The translations under genes were made by a program, and so were the position numbers. 64,000 nucleotides of DNA, from contig JXTB01000125.1 in NCBI GenBank assembly GCA_002914805.1, positions 62,001-126,000 on the forward strand, written 5' to 3'. The DNA is from Parasponia andersonii. Taxonomy: Eukaryota > Streptophyta > Magnoliopsida > Rosales > Cannabaceae. Positions within the stretch are counted from its first letter, which is position 1, and every line of letters begins with the position of its first letter. The notes below the pieces were generated by a model. It was given only the letters and a program-made list of their open reading frames with translations. It had not been told where the DNA came from and made no database searches. Below are positions 10,931 to 22,335 of the stretch, piece after piece.

Positions 10931-13928
10931 CTAGTTTCCTCCGTCCAAAGGGGCGCAGCCAATCCCGGCACTTGGACCAGCCCCAGTAGAGGGTGGCGTG
11001 GCAAGGTCAGATTCGTCACTAGATACAATGACTGCGCCAGACCCCTCACCGGTGGAGACCCCGAGGTTAGGCTGAGTGTCAGGGGCTTCTGAAGTTCGAT
11101 CTGGCGGACTGGAAGCGGGGATAAGCTCTGTGGCACCAGAAGTAGATGCAGAGGGCCCGTCCTTTTCCGCGGCAAGCATCTTCAACACGTCAGCCGGATA
11201 CGTGATATTGATCTCATCCTTGAGCTGCTGCATATAGTACTTGACAAAGTAGTTGTCCCTCTTGACGCCTTTCTGATCATCAAATTGGTCTGGCGTTACC
11301 ACCTCAGCGTGGCTTTCCAATTCTCTATTCTCCCAGCCAGACCTGTAACTTTCCGCAGAAAGGACGTCTACCTGCCTCTGGTACCTCGTCTTCAGTTTCT
11401 CTGCATCCGCCAGCCTATCCTTCAGCGCCGCCAGCCTGAGCTCCGCTTGCTGCTGTGATAAGTCGACCAAAAAAGTGTTAATACCGGCAAGGTCCTCGCT
11501 GTGTTTGTGAGATATCTGCACCTGAGCACCCATCAGGTTCTTGTGATCCGAGAAGAGATTTCGATTTACCTCGTTGGACCAGTCAAGTCTGCGACGCAGA
11601 GAATGGGCCTCTAGTTTGGCTGTCGCTTCGGCCTTTCTCACTTCCTTGGCGTCTTCAACAGCCCTGTCACGAGCGATGAAGGCCAGCCCTATCTCTACCC
11701 CGGCGCTCTGCAGCTCCTGTTCCTTAACCCTCAGCTCGTCCTGGGCCAGTCTAGCGGCCTCGAAGTGGGCAAGTTCATTGGCCTCCGCCTTAGCCAACCT
11801 CGCAGCCAGCTCCTCGCATCTGGTCCTATCGACATTCAGAGCGTGAGCCACCGCACTGCTGACCCTTGCCTCCTCGAGACTCCGATATAAGTCAAAGTCA
11901 GATCTCAATTCGGCGAGGGCGGCCTCGCTGCGCTTGACCAGCACAGAGCAGGAACTCAGCTCCTCAGTCAAATCCTTGACGCAAGAGGAGTAGAGAGACT
12001 GGATGGCAGCCAGCTACAGGTTAGATAAAAAAGGGGAGGGTCAGCATTTAACAAAGGTGCTGAAAAATATAGAAGCAACCAAATGGACCAAACCTGAGCG
12101 AAGGTACGCTGGGTGACCAGCTCGACATTCTCCAAAGAGAGCGCCTCCAGCTCCGGCTCTGCGGCTGGACTCTCTCTTTGAGCGTCGCTCGTGCCAGGGG
12201 GACACGGCCTAACCCGGCTAGCCGTGAGGGCACTTTCTCCGCCTGTCGGGCACGCCTCCGAGGCAGTGGCGGCAGGGATAGAGGGAAGTCCGACGCCATC
12301 AGGAGCACCATCGGCTACAGAGGGAGGTGGGGCAACCCTTAGAAGGGTCAGCGTCGCCCCGTCGTCATCACTGTCGGACGAGGGGGCAACCCTGCCCCTC
12401 TTCTCCACCCGGCCCTCTTCTTCGTTGGACGAACCGACCTCGCGTTGCCGCTTTGTGGGGACCGGGAGAGGAGAGGATAGTCTAGATTTCAATCTCGGAG
12501 CCCCCCACTGAGCTCGGCAATCTCTCCACCGAGGCTAACAGTGCTCGATTTTGAACCAGAGTCAGGGGTAGAGGAGATTGCTGCAGCAGACCTCCCAGTC
12601 GGACTCGGCGTCATCTCTTCCCCCTGCACGATCCATGTGGTAGACGGTCCCCCGGATGGAGTTCCGCCAGCGTCAGAGCGAGGGACTGCTGGCATGTCAC
12701 CTCCTAAAAGCACCACGAGACGCCGGCCAGCGGGCGCCTTGGCGCGAGCCTTATGTGCCGCGGCTCCCCCCCTGACGGGAGAGGGGTTAGCCGATAGGCC
12801 TGTCTCAGAACTTGCGAAGAATAAATAACACGTTTAGCTCATGGCCACAATCCGACCCACGAAACTCAAGGATGCAAAAACGAACTCACCCTTAGCCTTT
12901 TTGGGGGTAGCAGCCTCCTCACTGCAGAGCCTGATGTACTCCGCGGCCACAAGCCTCACGGTCTCCTCGAGCTCGTGACTAGACGATGCCACCAGGTCGT
13001 TGGAGCCCGCTAATTGGCTTGAAGCCGTAACCTACCAACCCACTATGGTGATTCTGTCATGCTCATTCCAGCGGAATCGGTTCAGGGCAGAGGCGTCAAG
13101 TCAGCTTCGCATGTGCTTGATGATGACCCAGGTATCTAGAGGGAATGGGAGGTATGAAACCATCCTTGGAATCATGTTCATCACCAGGGGGTTGAGGACG
13201 GCCTGGATGTGCCGGCAATCCTTGGGAGATCTGAAGATGACTATCCCCTCCAGACTTTTGAGCCACCCCGCTGACAAACGCAGCTCAAACCTACTCTCTT
13301 CCGCTGATGTTGCACAAGACAAAATAACGTGAGCAATAACAGACAGGGAGAACACAGACCCAAAAATCACGACCTGGCACTTACTCTGCAGGAAGGCTGA
13401 GGGAACTTGGAAGTGCTCGCCGTTCAGCCAAGGGGAGCACCACGCCCCTCTAATGGCGTATAGCCTGGCATGGGAGTCCCATTGTTTATCCGACCACGGC
13501 AAGCCCCAGAAAATGTGACGTCCTGGCAGCAGTTGGAGGTAAAAGGTGGGGTAGGAGCCTTTCTTGGGGATGAGGGTAAGTTTATAAGCATAAAAGACCA
13601 CCTCCAGGTCGATATGCAGGTTGTAGAGAACTGACAGGGCGGAGAGCCCCATCAGAATCATGACCCCATTCGCGTTTAGCTGCATCGGATGGATCCTTGT
13701 CAAAGCAAAGAATTGGTGGATCAGGGGAGGAAGTGGGAATCGTAGCCATTCCAGATGCTTTCTGCCTAGAATAAAAGAGCCTTCGGGGGCAGAAGGACGA
13801 AGATACCAGTCAGCAAGGCCCTCAACCCGTTGTAGCGTCACTCCTCCAGGGAGGCAGAGCTGCCTCCTTAGTGAATCCAACTCTGAATCTGCGATGGGGT
13901 GCAATTCCTGATCTTGATTTGAAGCCAT
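10931..13928 (-). pseudogene. Antisense spliced extra gene of a Tat-like retroelement (gypsy-type transposase domain plus coiled coil)
   Basis: A four-exon - strand gene between the tandem arrays and the 3' LTR, opposite to element transcription. Exon 1 (13928-13385) starts MASNQDQELHPIADSE and has the look of the plant 'putative gypsy-type transposon' domain, with LHIDLEVVFYAYKL. It ends at a GTAAGT donor; the 81-nt intron is 13384-13304. Exon 2 (13303-12890) carries two in-frame stops. Exon 3 (about 12810-12094) is Ser/Pro/Asp-rich and shows a frameshift at a six-C run at 12501-12506. Exon 4 (12013-10931) is an intact, alanine/glutamate-rich, probably coiled-coil region, with YRSGWENRELE, YYMQQLKDEINI and an acidic C-terminus. 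The exon 3/4 junction keeps phase (RTFAQ to LAAIQSLYSSC). Function unknown. Confidence 0.75.
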
Positions 13929-14248
13929 TGTTCTGAATGCAAATGAAAGAATGAAAGTCTCTAGAAGGGAGGAAATCGGAAACCCTATAATTTTATGAGG
14001 CTAGAATGAGTGAAGATTTTAGTAAAGAGGCAAATGAGCATAGTTGCGGCTTTTATAGAGGGGAAGCCAAAGAGTTTTTCTAGAAAAGGGGATAATAAGG
14101 AGACCAAACAGTCGGAACTTCAAAATTCAAACAGGCTTCGTGATATGGGATGGCGTGCCTCCGCATTGGTAAGGGGGGAACCACGTGCATCCCCCAGATT
14201 GGAGGAACGGATAAATGATTTCCCCACTTGATGGATAGGAGTCCATCA

Positions 14249-14268
14249 AGTAGGGAAATAGGGGCAGT
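14249..14268 (+). other. Polypurine tract before the 3' LTR
   Basis: A G/A-rich stretch (AGTAGGGAAATAGGGGCAGT) sits directly upstream of the LTR start, where the plus-strand primer of a retrotransposon is expected. Confidence 0.65.
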
Positions 14269-15096
14269 TGTGGGACCCGTTCCCAAACTATACACCACGT
14301 GGATGATTAAGTAGCAGAACAGGTCACAAACAAGGCCCACCATCCGACAGCTGTCGAGAATGATTAGCTAAAGGTCACGCGAGTCACACGTGATACCACA
14401 TCGGCTATTGGGCTTCCCAAGGTTAGGGCCGAGCCCATCACAGACCCTGGACAGGCCTGGCCCAGTCCGACCCTTACCTCGACAGCTGGGGGGTCGGAAG
14501 CCCTAAGGGTCTTCCACCAGAATATAATGGAGAACAGCTCACAACTCCAGACCCAGACAGAGCATTTAATGCGACCTGGGATAAGTGGGCACAAGGGGCA
14601 AACTGCCCTGACAGACTGGCGATTTGTCCAAATCTCGCCCCTGACAGATTCAAGCCATAGGAGGCGGCGGAAACCAGGCTATAACAACACAGAGAAGATC
14701 ACGATAATCTCGGCCCGTGACCTCTGGGAAAAGCTTTGAGGAGAAAGGTACTCTGTCCTGAGATTAAGACCCGCATAGAATACAATCTCAGGACTATACA
14801 TATACGAGCCATGCATTCCCGAGAGGGGCATGTACGCTTACAAAAAAAAGTATATAAAAAAGCTTATGAGCAAGAAACAAACATATACTCAGACAGATCT
14901 AATTCCTTGCTACCCAAAATCAAAGACTGAATACTGACTTAAGCATCGGAGAGTCTTTACAGGTGGCCACTCCCGCCTCTCCGACCCTGCTTGGAGTTTA
15001 GAGCACTTTGGGAAAGCGATGACACATGGACAGTTGGAGAATACATCATCAGCGGTTCAGAGACACATGGACAGCTGGTGAGAAACCGCTCCAACA
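14269..15096 (+). mobile_element. 3' LTR of the left Tat-like element
   Basis: Starts TGTGGGACCCGTTCCC and ends GCTCCAACA, 828 bp. It aligns throughout with the 5' LTR at 57485-58288 (shared ACAGAGCATTTAAT, TTAAGCATCGGAGAGTCTTT and the end CCAACA), with clear divergence by eye. No primer-binding site follows, while a polypurine tract precedes it, so this is the 3' LTR. The 5' LTR of the same copy is not in the window. Confidence 0.88.
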
Positions 15097-18000
15097 CATA
15101 TGTATATCGATAGCGTTTAGTATATATGGAGAGCCTACTGACTAAGCTTTCCTTTGTCTTCACGTTATATAGCACGAGCAGTTATTCAATGTAATACAAT
15201 TATGTCTATTTACTTCCTCGAGTAATAATCATATTTTTATTTTTTTTAAAAGGATAATCGTATTTTATTTCTGACTAGTAATTGAGGTACAGATATTCAT
15301 ATGCTACATACAAATATCAATTGGAAATTAGTTACCAGTTGTAAGTCAAAACCAAGACAACAAAATACTTTATACCGAAGAGAACTCAATGAAAATAAAT
15401 ATATATAAATGAAAAGTATAAAATCCTATTTTTTATAAAATAGGGGTAGAAGTGGAAACTCTTCAAAATTGGGATAAAAATGGCTTAATTTAAAATTGGA
15501 CAAAAGAGTGAGAATTTGATAAATCAGGGGTCAAGGGATGATTTTAAAGGACTTATTTGAGAGAAAACTTAAAACTAAGGGACTAAAGAGCAATATGCTG
15601 TTAAAACATCCAATTCAGACCACCCACAGCACCCAACTTCGACACTGCTGCATCTCTGCCCAAACGCAATAACTCGTGCGCCTCCTACGATGCCCATTGG
15701 ATGTAAAGAAGGGCTCATAGGCACATCGCCCTCACCGGCCTTCCTTGCCATTTCCGGCCATCTTAGAGCCTACCATCATTGAGTAGAGGTAGCCCTAATT
15801 GTCTTCTTCCATATCTTGCCACCATTGAAGATTTGTCATTTTTTACCTACTTTGAAAACATTTAATTTCAAGGGTGGTTTTTCAATTCGACCGTTTGATT
15901 GAGGTAAAGTTGTTACTTTTTGGAAGGTACTCGTCGAATAAAGTTCGGTGACATATAATTTTACACTTGAATTTGTCATTTTCAGGTATATATCGTATCA
16001 GTGAGGCTCCGGTTTTGGAAGTTGAGACATCTATTTTCTACCTAGAGTAGAATTAGGCGAGCTATATTCCTCTGAGACCTCATTATGACGTTTCGAACGT
16101 GGTGGTGACCTCGTTTCCTCATTTAAGACTACGGTAGAAAAGTCACTCCTCAAAAAGAGCGAACTAACCGAGACTCTCGAACCTTCGTCGACACTCCAAT
16201 CAGCAAGCCATGGATATCACGAGCACCTGGAAGCTAAGTCTTAGCTATCTCGATGAGGTCGGGACTGAATTACCACTTTTCATACTAGTATTGGATAAAC
16301 CTAAATTATATTTTTCATATCGTGAAAAATGTGAATACGAATCATTTTGGTGGCTATGATGGATTTTTGATTAAATTGGATTTACTGTACTACTTTGAGA
16401 TTTTCTGTGTGCAAGTTTAAAGTTGGGTTTGTTTAAAATACAGTAATTGTTATGTTGTCCAATTCTATAGAAACTTAAAATGACTATTTCTGGAAAAACT
16501 AAAGTATTTTTTAGAACTAATGGTTGTTTTCTATATTGCTCGTATATATTGCACATCTCATAACCTTACACATAAGAATTGTGTTATCATCGTAGATTTC
16601 ATAGGTGGTGCTATCCCCGACTAAAAGCATAGAGTACATGAACCCACCGTAATTTTTTACTTTCGACAATTATAGGCATTAAGTTGTCCCTTCAAATATT
16701 TAGAGTAGGTAGCACAATAATACTAGCACCAAAGATTCATGATAAGAGGATGTGAAATTATGAGATTCCGTTGATTTGTGCCATGTACGATATAGTTTAA
16801 TATTTTGATATATGATTATGTTCTCATAATATAGTATCTATACGGATTACCAATTTTGGAATGGTTGTTTGTATATAGTTTGCAAACTCCTTTTAACTTA
16901 AACTAACAATGCAGGCATTTTGATCACTAATATGGTTTCTAAAAGTTTATGTTTACTCACTGGATAATTCATGCTCGGTCCCTCTTTTCTCTTTTTAGGA
17001 GTGATCATTGATATATCGGTGATCAACAAGTAGATTAAGAGGATATTCAATATGGTTGATTGATTTCTTGATAATGTTTGGAACTTTAAATCAAGATTTC
17101 AGTTTATGTTTATATTTTGGATTAAGTAAAATGTTTAGCATTGAACCAAGATAATTACTTAAAATTTTGGCATATAAACTAATTAATCCTATATTAGTAT
17201 GTATCTATTACTTATATTTAGATGATAATAATACATGAATTTGACTTGATTATAATTTTCTAGTTATTATTTAATCTATGTCTAGTGGCGATTACTTAAA
17301 TGTGAGTTTGGTTCATTGATTGAAATTCTAGAATTTTCGACAAATTACTGTTTTATAAATTAGAAATAAACTCATCTTGGAGTTTGGATTGCGACTAATT
17401 GAAAACTTTTTAGAAAAGTTAGCTCACCATGTAATACATACAAGAAAAGATAAATCTCCCTTTTCAAAATAAATCTGTAAAGATTTGTAAAACAATTTTC
17501 AAAAACTTCCCAATTTATTTAGAAAAATTTACTTTTAAAAGTTTTAGTTTCAAACATGTGCCATCTTTGAAATTTGTTTAGATGAGTAACATTTTTTCTC
17601 TCCTCTCATTTGTCTTTTCCCTTTTTCCCTTATTGCTCTCCTGTTTAATTCATTTTTAAAAGGAAAAGGTACTAACTACAAAACATGTTTATTTTTAATT
17701 TTATTTTAAAAAACAAAAAGCAAAAACATTAGTTACCAAATACATTTTTGTTTATTTAGCGAAAAAAAAAAAAAAAAAAAAAAATTTTTTTTTTTGAAAA
17801 TCAAAAAATATTATTTTTGTGTCTAGAAAAAAAAAAACCAAGCAAACAAATAAACAACGAAAAACAAAAGCTTTACCAAATGGTAGCATTGAAAGTTAGC
17901 TTAATTGGGAATTATGTCTAATGACTCTCCTAGGTTTTCTTTGCTTCTTTAAAAAACTAAGTGGATGATTAATTTTTTAAATTTGTTTAAATAGATGTCC

Positions 18001-18660
18001 AAATTTTAAAAGTTATAGTTAAATACCTTTTAAAGGTTCAGTTGTGGAATATATTTTATTTCCATTTTTATTTTTAAATAAGTTGGAGTTTAGTCATATA
18101 CTGAGTTTTGGGCCAATAAATAGTCAAATAACTAGTCAGCCCTCCTCCTTTACAACATTTAGCCTTCATTTTGTGGCAAAAACTACACAATCTTATTGGA
18201 TTGTGTTGACCAACAATCTCTTTTTAATTACCTAAATATTGGTGGGAATATAAATTAAATTAATTATCAAATATCTTAAATAAATACATACAAAATAACC
18301 TCTCATAATTTATTTATCCAACTCTAACATAATTAGGATATGTTTGATCAAATCCAATAATCTAACCCTGACAAATTTGGTCAATTGACAAGTGCAATTT
18401 CGGATGCATAAAAATTAGGTCATCTATAGCCAGTTTCGAAAAAAAATTACAAATTTATGGTGGGCTCAATATGCCACTTTTAAAAGTATTTTTAGAAAAA
18501 TATCTTTTTTAAAAATAGTAACCAAAAATATTTATAACCGGTAAATAACTAGTAACTGGTAATCAGTAACAAATTTTCAAATATTAGTAACTAGTAACCA
18601 TTTTTTAAAATGACAATTTTCTGAAAACCTTTTAAAAAGTGGCATTTTCCTTAAAAAAAA
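15097..18660. other. Non-genic repeat-derived stretch
   Basis: No supportable gene. The part from 15400 to about 17050 has LTR-like character (phrases such as GATTGAGGTAAAGTTG, and a GC-richer island at 15610-15760) but I could not define ends. A long A-run followed by a T-run lies at about 17761-17796. The remainder is AT-rich. Confidence 0.4.
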
Positions 18661-18679
18661 GGTGATACGACAATTAAAA

Positions 18680-19132
18680 GGGAAAAGTTCATAAATATTC
18701 ATTTTTAAAATGACATTTCTATAAATATAGATTTTTATTTTTATTTCATAAATACTCGTTTTATACCCATTTTTGGAGAAATATAGACTAACATTATTTT
18801 ACGCATGAAATATATGCATCAAAAATATATAGTGATCTACATTTTATGAGTAAAAATTACACTAAAAATTAGCACACATTTTAAAATGTATACCATAGGT
18901 CAAATTTGTAATGAAAAATGTAAGCCATAGTAAATATTTACATTGTAGATATACATCGTTCATATTTTACACATAAAATGTATACTTTATGAATAAAATT
19001 TATATTGTAAATGTGGACCACTTATATTTTGCATATAAAATGTGAACCATAAAAACTAGTTTTTTTGAAGAAAAATTAAAAAGGGTATTTATGAAAATAA
19101 GTTTTAAAAACGAGTACTAGACGGAAATTTCT
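18680..19132 (+). mobile_element. Mutator-type MITE, copy 1, with 9-bp target duplication
   Basis: A 453-bp element. The left end GGGAAAAGTTCATAAATA and the reverse complement of the right end (AGAAATTTCC...ATTTTCATAAATA) form imperfect TIRs of about 47 bp. It is flanked by CAATTAAAA at 18671-18679 and 19133-19141, a perfect 9-bp target-site duplication, the size typical of Mutator-like elements. No coding capacity. Related copies lie at 19214-19656 (inverted) and 31144-31609. Confidence 0.8.
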
Positions 19133-19213
19133 CAATTAAAAAAAATGTACCGACCATATTTTTGTATTTTTTTAATTTTTGGCTTTAGTAGGTAAAGGTG
19201 TTAAAAATCCTAA

Positions 19214-19656
19214 AAATTTCCTACACGCCCGCGATGCCTAGTACCCGTTTTTAAAACTTATTTTCATAAATATCTATTTTGAAATTTTCTTTCAAAAATA
19301 ACTATTGTTATGGTCCATATTTACAATATAACTTTATCCATAAGGTATATATTGTAAAATATGGACAGTATACATTTATAATATAAATGTTTATCACAGT
19401 TTATATTTTTCATTATAAATTAGACCTATGGTATACATTTTAAAATGTACACCAATTTTTAGTGTAATTTTTATTCATAAAATATAAACCATGGTATATA
19501 TTTAATGCACGAAATATATACCATGGTATATATTTTATGTGTAAAATAATGATGGTCTACATTTCTCCAAAAATGTATAAAAACTGGTATTTTTGAACTA
19601 AAAAGGCATTTATGGAAATACAGTTTTGAAAACGGGTATTTATAAACTTTACCCTT
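19214..19656 (-). mobile_element. Mutator-type MITE, copy 2, inverted relative to copy 1
   Basis: The reverse complement of this segment matches copy 1 along most of its length, for example ATACATTTTAAAATGTA, TTAGTGTAATTTTTA and CCTAGTACCCG against CGAGTACTAG. The ends are more degraded and no target duplication is evident. With copy 1 it forms a large inverted repeat with a spacer of about 80 bp. Confidence 0.75.
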
Positions 19657-19839
19657 TACTTTTCTCAGGACAAGGGAGGCCCAACTTTGGACCATGCTCA
19701 TTTCTAAATATGGGCTTCTTAGCCGAATGGCTGAATTCTGTGTCCCAGCTTAAAAATTAGTCGCTTTTCAAACATGATTAAAACAATAGCTGAGTTTATC
19801 AAAAATTACAGAATAGCTAAACTTAAAAAAAGTGCTGAA

Positions 19840-20225
19840 ATATATCAAATTTCGTATATTTATATAGTTATAAAAGAAATTTATATGTCACTATACTTAA
19901 TATAAAATTGACACGCTGACACACAATAATTAATATACTAAAATGGAATTGATACTTATATACAAAAATTGATATTTTAACACGTATATACTTACATAGC
20001 AATAAGATTGATATACATAAAATTGATCTACTAAACAATTTTTATTTAGTTAAAAAAATAGATACTTATTAAATTGGTGAAGCAAAAGGGGGTCATTTCT
20101 TAAAATGAGGTAGAAAAAATAGCCATTTATTAATTTGGTGCAAAAAAAGTCTATTTCTTAATATGAGATTAAAAAAAGGCCATTTCTTGAAATAAGGTGG
20201 AACAAAAAAGGTCATATATTTTAAA
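19840..20225 (-). repeat. Dispersed AT-rich repeat with about 40-bp subrepeats
   Basis: From 20085 to 20225 there are about four degenerate units around GGTCATTTCTTAAAATGAGG and GCCATTTATTAATTTGGTGC. In reverse complement the whole segment resembles 55390-55700 (shared AAGAAATGACC and TTTAGTAGATCAA), so it is an interspersed element in two opposite copies here. Its class is unknown. Confidence 0.55.
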
Positions 20226-22297
20226 TATTCTCTAACGATTAAAATTTTCAATCGCAGACTTAGTTTTATCGATGAATCACATATTACTTCTAATATTGAA
20301 ATTTAATGTTAAAACTCTCCAATTAATATTTCGAACAAACAAGCAAACTTAAAACGGAAATTATGCTAGCTATTTTTTTCGGGATTGAGATTGAAAAATG
20401 GGAAGTTCTAAAACTATCAACATTTTAGCTATGTACACTCAGAATGTAAATCTTATTTTAATTATAAATTTACTCATGATAAAAATTACCAAAAAGAACT
20501 AGCTAATAGTTAAATGCCTCCAATGGTTTTGAGTGTACTTAGTGGAAATGATTATGGATTAAAGACTTACCTATTTAATCAACACTCAAAAAAGAATATG
20601 AAATTATTTACTCTTTTGTAGAAGTAAAATACCTTTTCATTATTCTCTAAAATTACCCAAAAATGAATAAACGGAGCAACAATATCTCAGAAAGAATTTG
20701 TGACTTATAACTTATAAGAATTAGAAAAGGGATTTATGGAGAAACATCGAATACGTTACATATATATATATACAGAATTCCGGAGATATTTTCTTTAAAA
20801 AGTATTATCGTTGGATGAAAAAAAAATAAAAAAGAATGAATCCTACTATATTTTCTTTGTGTATTATTATACCATCATTGCTTAATATTTCACCTTTTGA
20901 AAAACCCTCAAAAACAAGAAAAAAAATTTGTAATACTATTTCATTGTCAATTTTCTCTAATCTAACCTAGCTGTGTTTATGCTGTTAATAATTTCCTCCG
21001 AGAGAAAAAGGGGAATGTATCTCCAAGTGGAAATCCTTACAATAATTTATTTAATTCTTTAATCTCTAATTTTTTTTTAAAAGAGTATATGTCAATTATA
21101 TCTTTCATTTTTCAATTCCTTTATAGCTTGAAAATACCCATTAAAGGTGTAATTGATGAATGTACAAAATTGGGTAGTTTAGGAATAGGAGAAATATACA
21201 AAGGAAAAATATAATTTTTAAAATTACTTTTGTGATGTAAAAAGATATTGAATGTGCATAGTCCAAATTGTGATGGATTTAGAATTTCCTTGAGAAATTC
21301 TGAATATTGGATTTGTTTTTTGGAAAAAAAAATTTGTACACTCTTCAGTGACTTGACAATAACTTATTGCCATTGGGGTGATTGAGTGGATGTTGGATCT
21401 TGTAATGTCACTTTGGCGAAATTTGGAGTAAAATAGACTGAGTTTGTTTGATGATTCCTAATATTTTGATATCTGAAAAAGATCCATATTTTTCTCCTTC
21501 GTTTTTCCAAGGGGACGGGGGAGACACAGTTTTCTCAATTTACTATCTCAAAGCAAAAGATTTATCTAAATTCATCTTAATTAAATTTCTAGAATAGAGG
21601 TATTCTAGGCATATATAATAGCAACTTCCAATAATTAATCGTAATTAAATAAGCCAAATTTTTAATGTAATATATATTCCAACGAGGGAGATCCTCTCAT
21701 AGAAGCCCAAGAGAGGAAAAAAAAAAGTGGAGAGAAAGAATATGAAGGTTTTTTTTTATTGATTTTTTCTCATTAATTCTTCTTTCAAATTTTCGGTATT
21801 GCTTTATGAATAAGTACAACATCTTTGACACTTGTTTTTCTAGTACTTGTGTATGCAAATCAATACGGAGAGAGAAAGTCACTTTCGGCTTTTCTTGTGA
21901 GTTTCTCTTGTTAAAGCTTTCACTAAATCAATTGATATCAAAACCAAATTATCTCTTCATCATGTTACGAAGGAGATGCAATGATGCTCGTGAAGCACCA
22001 TTGGAAAAAGGCTTAAATTTTTTATACTATTCGCCAAAAATTGATTAAACATTTGATAATTCAAAAAAAAAAATCAGCAACACACAATAAATAATAAAAA
22101 ATAGTAGGATAAAAATAAATTGAATTTGAAACACAAATAAACTTTTTAGATAAAGAAAATAAAATTTGTAAAAAGTGTTTTATAGCGCTAAAATAAATTT
22201 TTGTGTATTATAAGTGTATTATATTTTCAATAAAAAATGAATATTCTTAAGTATAATTGAGAAAAATATGTATACAATCCTATGATCCAAAAGTGCG

Positions 22298-22335
<38 letters not shown>

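Noticed and set aside
11574..12828. Plus-strand frames overlapping the antisense gene (for example 11574-11846, 12191-12511, 12541-12828)
   Set aside because: They are mirror frames of the Ala/Ser/Pro-rich antisense exons; only the - strand frames have exon structure and homology to the right copy.
21806..22048. 80-codon + strand frame with a possible primer-binding site and gag start
   Set aside because: Only a short suggestive phrase; no LTR end, PBS match or further gag could be supported.
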